Below are positions 1 to 5,760 of a stretch of DNA of 9,742 bases, piece by piece. The DNA comes from Lutibacter sp. GTDB taxonomy: Bacteria; Bacteroidota; Bacteroidia; Flavobacteriales; Flavobacteriaceae. The stretch spans positions 1-9,742 of the forward strand of contig JAUVOS010000089.1 in NCBI GenBank assembly GCA_030599055.1, given 5' to 3'. Under the pieces are notes generated by a model. It was not told the DNA's origin. It saw only the letters and a program-made list of their open reading frames with translations, and ran no database searches. Each line of letters starts with the position of its first letter. Position 1 is the first letter of the stretch. The translations under genes were made by a program, and so were the position numbers.

Positions 1-49
1 AGACATTAGACTAAATAAATCACATAAACATTAAATAATCATAAAAAAA

Positions 50-1474
50 ATGAACAAATCAATCCTACTAATCATCAGTTTCTTATTGTTTTTTTCTTGT
101 AAAGAAGTTAAAAAAGAAAAAGAAGTCGCAGAAAAAACAGCATTAGTTACGCAAGAAATGATGGAAACAGCCATTATTTACGAAGCAAATATCCGACAAT
201 ATTCGCTAGAAGGAAGTTTTAATGAGTTTACTAAAGACATTCCTGTTTTAAAAGAATTGGGTGTAAAAATAATTTGGTTAATGCCGGTTCATCCTATTTC
301 TATGACTAAAAGAAAAGCTACAGGTGACACCTTTGTGTCTGACATAGAAGATATTGAGGAACGTAAAAAATATATGGGAAGCTATTATGCCGTTTCCGAT
401 TATCGTGGAGTCAGTTCTGATTATGGGACAAAAGATGATTTACGTAACCTGATTAAAGTAGCTCATGAGAATGAAATGCTAGTTATTTTAGATTGGGTTC
501 CCAATCACACAGGTTGGGATCATCAGTGGATAAAAGAACATCCTGAATTCTATACAAAAAATGCTAAAGGTGAAATTACAGACCCTTTAAATGAGGATGG
601 CACACCCGTAGGATGGCAAGATGTAGCAGATTTAGATTATTCTAACGAAGATTTGCAAAAAGCCATGATTGCCGATTTACAATATTGGCTGACTGATGAG
701 GCGATAGATGGTTTTAGATGTGATGTAGCAGGTAGTGTTCCCATCGAGTTTTGGCAAGAAGCAGTACCACAACTTCGTAAAACTAAAGACATTTTTATGT
801 TAGCAGAAGCTTGGGAACCAGAATTATTAAAAGGAACCAATCTTTTTGATATGTGTTATGGTTGGGAAAGTCACTTTTTAATGGTTGACATTGCTAAAGG
901 AAATAAATCAGTAAAAGATTGGGATGACTACATCGTGAAAATGGACACGTTTTATGAAAAAGATGATATCATAATGAATTTTACAGTAAACCATGATGAA
1001 AATTCATGGAAAGGAACTGCTAAGGAAACCTTTGGAGAAGCAGATGAAGTGATGGCAGTTTTATCTTATTTAGCACCAGGAATGCCTTTAATTTACAGTG
1101 GACAAGAATATGATTTAAACCACAAATTAAAATTCTTTGAAAAAGATAGTATTCCTAAAACAAAAGGAAAGTATTTTGAATTGTATAAAAAATTACAAGA
1201 TTTAAAATTAAATAATCCAGCTCTAAATGGTGGAAAAGATGCAGCATCCTACACACGAATTAAAACTTCGGATGATGCACATATTTTGGCTTATACAAGA
1301 GAAAAAAATGGTAAGGAAATTACATTTATAGCAAACCTATCGAATAAAGCAAACTCATTTATTATAGATTACCAAGGAGAATCAAAGAATTATTTTACAC
1401 AGAAAAAAGAAATCTTTCAGAAAGGAAAAGAAGTTAGCCTTAATCCGTGGAGTTTTTTACTTTTGGAGCATTAG
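50..1474 (+). CDS. GH13 alpha-amylase family lipoprotein
   Basis: Probable alpha-glucan hydrolase of the GH13 (alpha-amylase) family, 474 residues, predicted to be anchored in an outer or periplasmic membrane face. A hydrophobic N-terminus ends in the lipobox LFFSC, with the lipidated cysteine at residue 17, followed by a charged KE-rich tether. All four GH13 signature regions are present: region I DWVPNH (148-153), region II GFRCD with the nucleophile Asp225 and Arg223, region III LAEAW with acid/base Glu253, and region IV NHDE with Asp316. The (beta/alpha)8 barrel spans roughly 40-390 and a beta-rich C domain roughly 395-474, so the protein is full length. The ATG at 50 is the only start that keeps the signal peptide. 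No Bacteroidetes promoter box is visible in the 49 bp upstream, so it is probably the last gene of an operon, perhaps a sus-like starch locus (inference). Exact substrate cannot be told. The 3' end overlaps the next, convergent gene by 35 bp. Confidence 0.93.
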   Translation: MNKSILLIISFLLFFSCKEVKKEKEVAEKTALVTQEMMETAIIYEANIRQYSLEGSFNEFTKDIPVLKELGVKIIWLMPVHPISMTKRKATGDTFVSDIEDIEERKKYMGSYYAVSDYRGVSSDYGTKDDLRNLIKVAHENEMLVILDWVPNHTGWDHQWIKEHPEFYTKNAKGEITDPLNEDGTPVGWQDVADLDYSNEDLQKAMIADLQYWLTDEAIDGFRCDVAGSVPIEFWQEAVPQLRKTKDIFMLAEAWEPELLKGTNLFDMCYGWESHFLMVDIAKGNKSVKDWDDYIVKMDTFYEKDDIIMNFTVNHDENSWKGTAKETFGEADEVMAVLSYLAPGMPLIYSGQEYDLNHKLKFFEKDSIPKTKGKYFELYKKLQDLKLNNPALNGGKDAASYTRIKTSDDAHILAYTREKNGKEITFIANLSNKANSFIIDYQGESKNYFTQKKEIFQKGKEVSLNPWSFLLLEH

Positions 1475-1913
1475 TGCCCGGTAATAGTTTTTTTTGTTTT
1501 CGTTGCTTTATGATTTTTTTGGTTATTGTAAATATAGTAGTCTTTAAATTTCTAGAAGCCCGTATAAACATTTCAACTTGATTCGATAGTTCACTATGAG
1601 CTTTTCTAAAATATTCTTCACCTTTTAAATGTTTGCTTTCTAATAAAGTTGCTAATTGTTTTTCGTGTGTTTGTAACTCGAAAATTAATAAGTTACATTC
1701 CTTGTTTGATTTATCTATTTCTTTATTTAAAATCCTAGTTCTTGGTAAGATTTCAGTTCTGCACAAATCAATAAAAAATGAGCTGAGCAAGTCTTGTAAG
1801 AAACGCTGTTCGTCATGTAAAAATTCTAGTTCGCTAATGAACTTCTGAGTTATAGAATGCAGTTTAAATAGATTTTCTCTTTTTTTGTTAATATCAATGA
1901 CAATATGTTTCAT
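1440..1913 (-). CDS. hypothetical all-helical protein (157 aa)
   Basis: Not recognised. The 157-residue product is highly charged, with heptad-like leucine/isoleucine spacing over most of its length (about residues 10-140), suggesting long amphipathic helices or a coiled coil. It has no signal peptide or transmembrane segment and ends in a basic tail (KKIIKQRKQKK, about 132-142). It reads as a genuine gene: ATG start, uniform codon use like its neighbours, and no better reading frame in the region apart from the 35 bp of convergent overlap with the GH13 gene. It lies 182 bp downstream of hsp20 on the same strand with hairpins in between, so it could be a weakly coupled operon partner or have its own promoter. 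No TAnnTTTG box was found directly upstream. A cytoplasmic stress-related role is only suggested by position. Confidence 0.7.
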   Translation of the reverse strand: MKHIVIDINKKRENLFKLHSITQKFISELEFLHDEQRFLQDLLSSFFIDLCRTEILPRTRILNKEIDKSNKECNLLIFELQTHEKQLATLLESKHLKGEEYFRKAHSELSNQVEMFIRASRNLKTTIFTITKKIIKQRKQKKLLPGTNAPKVKNSTD

Positions 1914-1938
1914 GTGTTTAAATTTTAATTTTTATAGG

Positions 1939-1998
1939 TGACACATCGTGTTCGCTATTAGTCATTCCCCTATGTGTCAATCCCGATAGCTATTGGGA
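1939..1998. repeat. intergenic inverted repeats (possible dispersed palindrome)
   Basis: Two structures lie side by side. TGACACAT (1939-1946) pairs with ATGTGTCA (1972-1979). The 18-bp near-palindrome TCCCGATAGCTATTGGGA lies at 1981-1998, perfect apart from one G-T pair. They sit between hsp20 and the 157-residue gene. The second has the look of a short dispersed intergenic palindrome; I recall closely similar motifs from other flavobacterial intergenic regions but cannot verify copy number from this window, where it occurs once. Confidence 0.5.
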
Positions 1999-2055
1999 GA
2001 CATGCTCGTTTCATTTCTTTAAATTTTATCGCACCAATCTCAGACACTTTTATAG

Positions 2056-2083
2056 AACACTTATTACGCAACATATAAGTGTT
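2056..2083 (-). terminator. hairpin after hsp20, possible weak terminator
   Basis: AACACTTAT (2056-2064) and ATAAGTGTT (2075-2083) form a perfect 9-bp stem with a 10-nt loop, beginning 12 bp after the hsp20 stop codon. There is no clear U-tract after the stem on the - strand, so it may be an mRNA 3'-end stabiliser or attenuator rather than a full terminator. Read-through into the 157-residue gene is possible. Confidence 0.4.
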
Positions 2084-2095
2084 TGAACATAGTTT

Positions 2096-2539
2096 CTATA
2101 TCACTTCTATAATTTTGTGTTCACGCAACTCATTGTGTTCCTTTTTTAATAAGCGCAATTTTAGTATGCCATTGTCATAATGTGCTTTGATGTCTGTATT
2201 TTGAATTATATTATCCGGTAATAACAAGGATCTAGCAAAAGACTTACAAGTAAATTCTTTATGGATGAATGTATCCTCTTCTTTTTTTATTTCTTCAAAT
2301 TTTTCAGCGGAGATATTTAATAAACCATCATCGATGGTAATTGTAAAATCTTTTTTCGAAAATCCGGGAACAGCAATTTCAATTTCAAAACTATCTGTAT
2401 TCTCTACTACATTTATTGCTGGGAAGAGATTTCTTTTAATAAATAAATCGTCAGTTGGCCATTTGTCCATATCAAAATAATTAGAAATTGCAGGATTTAG
2501 CCAAGACACTTTGGGAGTTCTTTTTTTTACGGGTATCAT
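2096..2539 (-). CDS. small heat-shock protein, Hsp20/alpha-crystallin
   Basis: ATP-independent cytoplasmic holdase chaperone that keeps unfolding proteins soluble under stress. The 147-residue product has the family's standard layout: an N-terminal arm (1-38) with aromatic residues, an alpha-crystallin domain (about 38-137) containing PAINVVE, the AVPGFSKKDF strand turn (56-65), FARSLLLPDN (101-110) and the signature A-x-x-x-x-G-I-L-K-L (119-128), and a C-terminal I-E-V motif (144-146) used for oligomer assembly. It starts at the ATG at 2539; no Shine-Dalgarno is evident, as usual in Bacteroidetes. The promoter carries two CRP/FNR-like boxes, described separately, and the nearest regulator is the REC-CRP protein encoded just upstream on the same strand. 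No CIRCE element was seen. Induction by oxygen limitation or envelope/redox stress through that regulator is inferred. Confidence 0.96.
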   Translation of the reverse strand: MIPVKKRTPKVSWLNPAISNYFDMDKWPTDDLFIKRNLFPAINVVENTDSFEIEIAVPGFSKKDFTITIDDGLLNISAEKFEEIKKEEDTFIHKEFTCKSFARSLLLPDNIIQNTDIKAHYDNGILKLRLLKKEHNELREHKIIEVI

Positions 2540-2567
2540 GATAGGAGTATTTATAGTTAATAACGCT

Positions 2568-2599
2568 CAAAGTTAGTGAGTAATTAACCTAAAAAACAA
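2568..2599 (-). promoter_or_regulatory. hsp20 promoter (TTG-N21-TAACTTTG)
   Basis: On the - strand, TTG at 2599-2597 is followed after 21 nt by TAACTTTG (2575-2568), a perfect match to the Bacteroidetes -7 consensus TAnnTTTG. Start of transcription is expected near 2564, leaving about a 25-nt leader before the ATG at 2539. The TTG overlaps the edge of the proximal regulator box. Confidence 0.7.
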
Positions 2600-2634
2600 T
2601 GATTTGCATCAACGATAAACTTGATTGTGATCAG
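2599..2634 (-). promoter_or_regulatory. tandem CRP/FNR-like operator of hsp20
   Basis: Two boxes are seen. The proximal one is ATGATTTGCATCAA (2599-2612) and the distal one TTGATTGTGATCAG (2621-2634), in + strand reading. Each matches the FNR/DNR-type palindrome TTGAT-N4-ATCAA at 9 of 10 positions. Their centres are 22 bp apart, two helical turns, so both lie on one DNA face. With a start near 2564 the proximal box is centred near -41.5, the classical class II activator position, and the distal one near -63.5. The same arrangement recurs at 2951-2986. Confidence 0.65.
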
Positions 2635-2642
2635 TATTAACC

Positions 2643-2675
2643 AAAAAGAAACGGAAAATTTTCATTTTCCGTTTC
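2643..2675 (-). terminator. strong intrinsic terminator upstream of hsp20
   Basis: GAAACGGAAAAT (2648-2659) and ATTTTCCGTTTC (2664-2675) form a perfect 12-bp stem with a 4-nt loop. On the - strand it is followed by five Ts (2647-2643). It lies 373 bp from the stop of the response regulator gene. It isolates hsp20 from upstream transcription and gives a defined 3' end to the candidate small RNA. Confidence 0.75.
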
Positions 2676-2917
2676 CAACTAAGGCTGTTGCTTAATTATG
2701 CGAGTTTGTAAAGAATTGATGCTACTGTAATTCTTATGAGAAAATTTAAGAATACCTCTTTACTATCTCAATTGAGCAATCGAACCTTTGTCCTTTATTC
2801 TTTGTAAAATCCTGCTTTGTAAAAATACGGTGCAGAAACCCCAAATATTACCCCAAATACTTCAATAAAACAGTTATTTACACTTTTTACAAAATAGCAT
2901 CGTTTACATTTACTCAA
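2648..2917 (-). ncRNA. candidate regulated small RNA (about 270 nt)
   Basis: This stretch of the regulator-hsp20 gap has no open reading frame of note on the - strand; the longest ATG-started frame near the 5' end encodes only 8 residues. Yet it has a promoter-like block at one end (2921-2986: two regulator boxes, TTG and a -7-like box) and a perfect 12-bp intrinsic terminator at the other. Start near 2917 is inferred from the spacing at the hsp20 promoter. Inside are two pairs of 10-bp direct repeats and a 7-bp hairpin (2730-2736 with 2747-2753). The sequence matches no RNA family I can recognise. Alternatives are a long untranslated tail of the two-component operon or degenerate DNA with no transcript. 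Confidence 0.45.
2800..2859. repeat. two pairs of 10-bp direct repeats
   Basis: CTTTGTAAAA occurs at 2800-2809 and 2815-2824 (period 15). ACCCCAAATA occurs at 2838-2847 and 2850-2859 (period 12). On the - strand the second pair reads TATTTGGGGT twice. Both pairs lie within the candidate small RNA and could present repeated GGGG or ACAAAG single-stranded motifs. Confidence 0.6.
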
Positions 2918-2920
2918 CCG

Positions 2921-2951
2921 CAAATATCTAGTTTATAAAAATCCTACACAA
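2921..2951 (-). promoter_or_regulatory. promoter-like block for the candidate small RNA
   Basis: On the - strand TTG (2951-2949) is followed after 20 nt by GATATTTG (2928-2921), one base off TAnnTTTG. As at hsp20, the TTG overlaps the outer base of the proximal regulator box, and the box-to-TTTG distance differs by a single base between the two promoters. The -7 match is imperfect, consistent with an activator-dependent promoter. Confidence 0.5.
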
Positions 2952-2991
2952 TGATACTAATCATTGAATCCTATGATTGTTGTCAGTGTAG
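2944..2991 (-). terminator. possible structured terminator of the two-component operon
   Basis: CTACAC (2944-2949) and GTGTAG (2986-2991) can pair around a 36-nt interior that itself can fold, and the - strand continues with GGATTTTT. It starts 29 bp past the regulator's stop. The stem is short, and the same bases form the regulator boxes, so this reading is weak. Confidence 0.22.
2951..2986 (-). promoter_or_regulatory. second tandem CRP/FNR-like operator
   Basis: The proximal box ATGATACTAATCAT (2951-2964) has a perfect TGAT-N4-ATCA core. The distal box ATGATTGTTGTCAG (2973-2986) matches 7 of 8 core bases. Centres are 22 bp apart, exactly as at hsp20. The distal boxes of the two promoters share further bases (both contain TGATTGT and end in TCAG), while the 8-bp spacers between boxes are unrelated in sequence, as expected for selected binding sites. 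Confidence 0.6.
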
Positions 2992-3019
2992 AGAAAAATA
3001 AACCAAAGAAATGGCAGGA

Positions 3020-4069
3020 TTAATGTATTTGAGTCAAACGTTTTTTATCAATTACTTTCACATAAGTTCTACTGGTTTCTATATAGCCCTCATCTTTAAA
3101 ATCAGAAAGTGTTCTAATAAGTGTTTCCCTAGCAATACCGGTGAGGCTTGCCAAATCTGCTCGAGAAATTATAATTGTATTTAAAGGATCGTCAGCAATT
3201 AAGAATAGAATTGATTTTGCGGTCCTTCTTCTTACGGTATCGTAAGCAATTTGCACTAATTTCTCTTTTGTACCTTTAATATTGTAGGCCATCAGTTCAA
3301 TTAAATCAAGTGCAATATGAGAATTTGTCTCAATAATTGCAATAATTTCTTTTTTTGCTACTTTTATAACTTTTGTTTTTTCTATAGCTTCTGCATTTTC
3401 TGAATGAGAGAAATCTCCCAAAGAAGAGGTATAGCCAATAAAATTTCTTTTTTTATAAAAACCTGTGATTAATTCTTTTCCATCTTCGGTAGATTTATAA
3501 GTTTTAACATGCCCTTTTTTAACCAAAAACAGGTGATTGCTTCTATTCCCTTCGCAATATAAACTGTCTCCTTTTTGATATATTTGTGTTTGCCTTTTGA
3601 GTAATTCATCAATAAGTTCATCAATTGTTTCAACTTGTATTGACGCTGTTTGTTTTTTAATAATTTCATTATTCTCAGAAAAATGCTTTTCAAATAAGGA
3701 TGATTTTTTTAACCTTGTTGAAATGGCACTTAATAATTCAGATTCTTCGAAAGGCTTCGTTATATAATCATCAGCCCCCAAACCCATGCCTTTTCTTATT
3801 TCGGTAGGGTTTGTTCTAGCTGATAAAAAAATAAATGGAATACAATTGAAATTTTTATTCTTTGATAATATTTGATAAACCCCATAACCATCTAAATTGG
3901 GCATCATTATATCACAAATAATCAAGTCTGGTTTTTCATTAATTGCTTTTTCAATACCAATTTTACCATCAGAAGCCGTAGTTACACGATAATTTGCAAA
4001 TCCTAAGATTTCGGCTGTATTTTCTCTTACAATTTTATCGTCTTCAATTAATAATATATGTTTTTTCAT
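3020..4069 (-). CDS. response regulator: receiver + CRP/FNR-type sensor and HTH
   Basis: DNA-binding response regulator of 349 residues fusing a CheY-like receiver to a CRP-family transcription factor. The receiver (about 1-120) has the acidic pair Asp10/Asp11, phospho-acceptor Asp53 in ICDIMMPNLDG, Ser83 and Lys105 in KPF. A linker leads to a cyclic-nucleotide-binding-type beta roll (about 150-245), then a dimer helix and a Crp winged HTH (about 270-345) with recognition helix RETLIR (314-319), carrying the Arg-Glu-x-x-x-Arg pattern of CRP. The beta roll lacks the usual phosphate-binding Arg (the region reads FIGYTSSLGD...SENAEA), and there is no FNR-type cysteine cluster, so phosphorylation rather than cAMP or an Fe-S cluster is the probable signal. 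Its start overlaps the kinase stop by 4 bp (ATGA). Likely targets are the paired boxes at 2599-2634 and 2951-2986 (inference). Domain calls are firm; the sensed condition is unknown. Confidence 0.95.
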   Translation of the reverse strand: MKKHILLIEDDKIVRENTAEILGFANYRVTTASDGKIGIEKAINEKPDLIICDIMMPNLDGYGVYQILSKNKNFNCIPFIFLSARTNPTEIRKGMGLGADDYITKPFEESELLSAISTRLKKSSLFEKHFSENNEIIKKQTASIQVETIDELIDELLKRQTQIYQKGDSLYCEGNRSNHLFLVKKGHVKTYKSTEDGKELITGFYKKRNFIGYTSSLGDFSHSENAEAIEKTKVIKVAKKEIIAIIETNSHIALDLIELMAYNIKGTKEKLVQIAYDTVRRRTAKSILFLIADDPLNTIIISRADLASLTGIARETLIRTLSDFKDEGYIETSRTYVKVIDKKRLTQIH

Positions 4070-5304
4070 AGCTTAACATCTTTGGGTATTTTTATTACGA
4101 ATGTACTTCCTTTATTCTCTTTACTTTTAAAATGTATTGTACCTCCAAGTCCTTCAATATTTGCTTTTACAATATTTAAACCAATACCCGTTCCTTGTAG
4201 ATGTGTTGCATTTGATGCTCTAAAAAATCGTTCAAATATGTTTTTTTTGTCTTTTTTAGGAATTCCTATTCCTTTATCAGTGATTTTTATTTTTATTTTA
4301 TTCTTAGAGGTAACAGAAATATCTATTGGACTATTTTCAGGAGAATACTTAATTGCGTTATAAAGAATATTTGTTATTATAATCTGTATTATTCTCTTAT
4401 CTTGGTAGATTTTAGGACATTCTATGCATGGTGAATAATGAATGCTTTGACCGACTTTTAGTAAGGAGTTAGCTTCTTTTATTATTATTTCCATTAATTC
4501 ATTAAAACAAAAGCTTGAAAACTTATAATGTATATCTCCTTCTTCAATTCTTTCTAAGGACATAAAATCATCTAAGATATTACTCAGATGATTTACCATC
4601 ATTTTGATTACGCCAATATGTTTGGTAATATTTTCTTGTCCTTTGGTCGTGTATTTGCTAATTAAAGTAGCAGATGTTAGAATCCCACTTAAAGGAGTGC
4701 GAAATTCATGAGACGCTAAAGACAAAAATCTTGTTTTTAATTGGCTCAATTCTCTTTCAGCAATGAGTGCTTTTCTCGCTTCTTTTTTAGCTTTATTTTT
4801 TTTTTGAATTTCACTTTTGAGTGCTTGGTTTGTATCTCGTAATTGTCTAACTACTTTTTCTAATTTTGAAGTATGCTTTTTTACAGCTTCTTCTAATTCT
4901 ATTTTTTCAATTTTATTTTCTTTTTCTTTTACTTTTCTTTCTGATATATCTGTTAGCAACGCTTGAGCATATATTCTGTTTGTATGTTCAAAACATGTAA
5001 ATTTAATTTCTAAAGGAACAATATTGCCATTTTTATGTAAGCCTATGATTGTTCTTACGTTATAAGATGATAAATTAGCAGGGTCTTTAAAAAAGGATTT
5101 GAAGTATTCTTTATGTGCTTTTTGGAATAATTTGGGAACAAGAAAATAAAAATCCTTACCTATAAGTTTATTTACTTCATAACCAAGGTTTCTTTCTATT
5201 GCTTTATTTGCGAACACAATCTGCGCGTCACTATCAATTATAATAACACCTTCTAGTATAGCATCAAAAGCAATTTTTACAACATTTAGATTACCTCCGA
5301 ACAT
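4066..5304 (-). CDS. PAS-domain sensor histidine kinase
   Basis: Cytoplasmic hybrid-free histidine kinase of 412 residues, the probable phosphodonor for the REC-CRP regulator encoded next. In order: a PAS sensor (about 5-122, ending LLTDISERK), a charged coiled-coil linker (about 123-190), a HisKA dimerisation domain with phospho-acceptor His199 in LASHEFRTPL, and an HATPase domain with N box (Asn312-Asn316, NILYNAIKY), G1 box DKGIGIP (343-349), F box FERFFRA and G2 box GTGIGLNIVK (371-380). No transmembrane segment or signal peptide is visible, so it senses something inside the cell, such as redox state, oxygen or a ligand. A CxxC pair (Cys293, Cys296) lies between HisKA and the ATPase core. 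The ATG at 5304 gives a complete PAS domain. A GGAGG inside codons 3-4 is not placed to serve an in-frame ATG. It overlaps the regulator gene by 4 bp and has its own promoter at 5346-5376. Confidence 0.95.
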   Translation of the reverse strand: MFGGNLNVVKIAFDAILEGVIIIDSDAQIVFANKAIERNLGYEVNKLIGKDFYFLVPKLFQKAHKEYFKSFFKDPANLSSYNVRTIIGLHKNGNIVPLEIKFTCFEHTNRIYAQALLTDISERKVKEKENKIEKIELEEAVKKHTSKLEKVVRQLRDTNQALKSEIQKKNKAKKEARKALIAERELSQLKTRFLSLASHEFRTPLSGILTSATLISKYTTKGQENITKHIGVIKMMVNHLSNILDDFMSLERIEEGDIHYKFSSFCFNELMEIIIKEANSLLKVGQSIHYSPCIECPKIYQDKRIIQIIITNILYNAIKYSPENSPIDISVTSKNKIKIKITDKGIGIPKKDKKNIFERFFRASNATHLQGTGIGLNIVKANIEGLGGTIHFKSKENKGSTFVIKIPKDVKL

Positions 5305-5345
5305 AATACCATCTTTTAAATTCTTTATGTTCTTTTGGGGTAAGA

Positions 5346-5376
5346 CAAATATACTAAAAAATTAAGTACCAATCAA
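5346..5376 (-). promoter_or_regulatory. promoter of the two-component operon
   Basis: On the - strand TTG (5376-5374) and, 20 nt on, TATATTTG (5353-5346) match the Bacteroidetes -33/-7 pattern. Transcription would begin near 5342, about 38 nt before the kinase ATG. No full regulator box is seen here; there is one TTGAT half-site (5376-5372) with a poor partner half. Confidence 0.65.
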
Positions 5377-5384
5377 GATGGTAA

Positions 5385-5525
5385 CACTGGAATGTGTCTA
5401 AACAGACGCAGCGTTGGGATAACAACACTTCGTTTGCCTATCAATTAGGTGACTATAATGACGCCGAAGAGTTTCAGAAAACCATGTCTAATACTGCTCA
5501 GGAAAACTATACATTAGTAGAATAA
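5385..5525 (+). pseudogene. short coding remnant 1 (43-46 residues)
   Basis: An open frame of 46 codons, or 43 from a GTG at 5394, ends in TAA at 5523. Its translation looks like real protein sequence, mixed and acidic with aromatic residues (it includes SFAYQLGDYNDAEEF and ends QENYTLVE), and uses more GC-rich codons (GAC, GCC, ACG, CAG, CGT) than the neighbouring genes. There is no ATG, no clear promoter box upstream and a stop directly before it in frame, so it reads as the tail of a lost gene. A genuine small protein starting at GTG cannot be excluded. The parent family is not recognised. Confidence 0.35.
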
Positions 5526-5551
5526 TTACCTATCACATAACTAAAGTCATC

Positions 5552-5665
5552 ATGGTTAACACTTCAAATGACGGACTCTCTGTAAAACAAATATTTCTAG
5601 TTGATATTGACGGAGAAGATCGTGAGATGTTATTTGAAAACACATACATGCCAGATTGGGAGTAA
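5552..5665 (+). pseudogene. short coding remnant 2 or small ORF (37 residues)
   Basis: An ATG-started frame of 37 residues in a different frame from remnant 1, beginning 26 bp after its stop. It includes VKQIFLVDIDGED and ends NTYMPDWE. The composition is protein-like and acidic, with no signal peptide or membrane segment. It is followed 40 bp later by a strong terminator, which suggests that a + strand transcript ends, or once ended, here. It could be a real small gene or the 3' end of a decayed one. Confidence 0.33.
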
Positions 5666-5704
5666 ACAAATAATTGTAACTAGTATAAACCTTGTTTTGT
5701 ACCT

Positions 5705-5744
5705 AAAAAAAATAGCACTTGTGTTTCAAAGTGCTATTTTTTTT
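5705..5744. terminator. strong A/T-flanked terminator hairpin before clpS
   Basis: Eight As plus TAGCACTT (5705-5720) pair perfectly with AAGTGCTA plus eight Ts (5729-5744): a 16-bp stem and 8-nt loop, symmetric enough to work in both directions. It closes the + strand remnant region. It ends only 16 bp before the clpS ATG, which therefore needs its own promoter. Confidence 0.8.
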
Positions 5745-5745
5745 A

Positions 5746-5753
5746 TAGTTTTG
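5746..5753 (+). promoter_or_regulatory. clpS -7 box, near-leaderless start
   Basis: TAGTTTTG is a perfect TAnnTTTG match lying directly after the terminator's T run and 7 bp before the clpS ATG (5761). Transcription would start at about 5757-5761, so the mRNA should be leaderless or nearly so. The best upstream TTG (5719-5721) is 24 nt away, slightly long, and lies in the terminator loop region. Confidence 0.5.
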
Positions 5754-5760
5754 CATCTTG

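Noticed and set aside
2767..2776. Palindrome CTCAATTGAG as a regulator site
   Set aside because: Only 10 bp, single, AT-centred and not positioned relative to any promoter.
2676..2900. Remnant integrase end or attachment site in the regulator-hsp20 gap
   Set aside because: All frames are broken by frequent stops, no integrase motif is seen, and the T-loop-like GGTTCGATT on the - strand (around 2783-2791) has no pairing stem, so it is not a tRNA fragment.
3469..3693. 74-residue alternative frame within the response regulator
   Set aside because: Overlaps the conserved linker and beta-roll of the regulator on the same strand and shows only a low-complexity Lys/Leu/Ile translation.
5363..5376. 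TTGAT half-site near the kinase promoter as an autoregulatory box
   Set aside because: The second half (ACTTA on the - strand) matches poorly, there is no partner box 22 bp away, and its spacing to the -7 box differs from the two good promoters.
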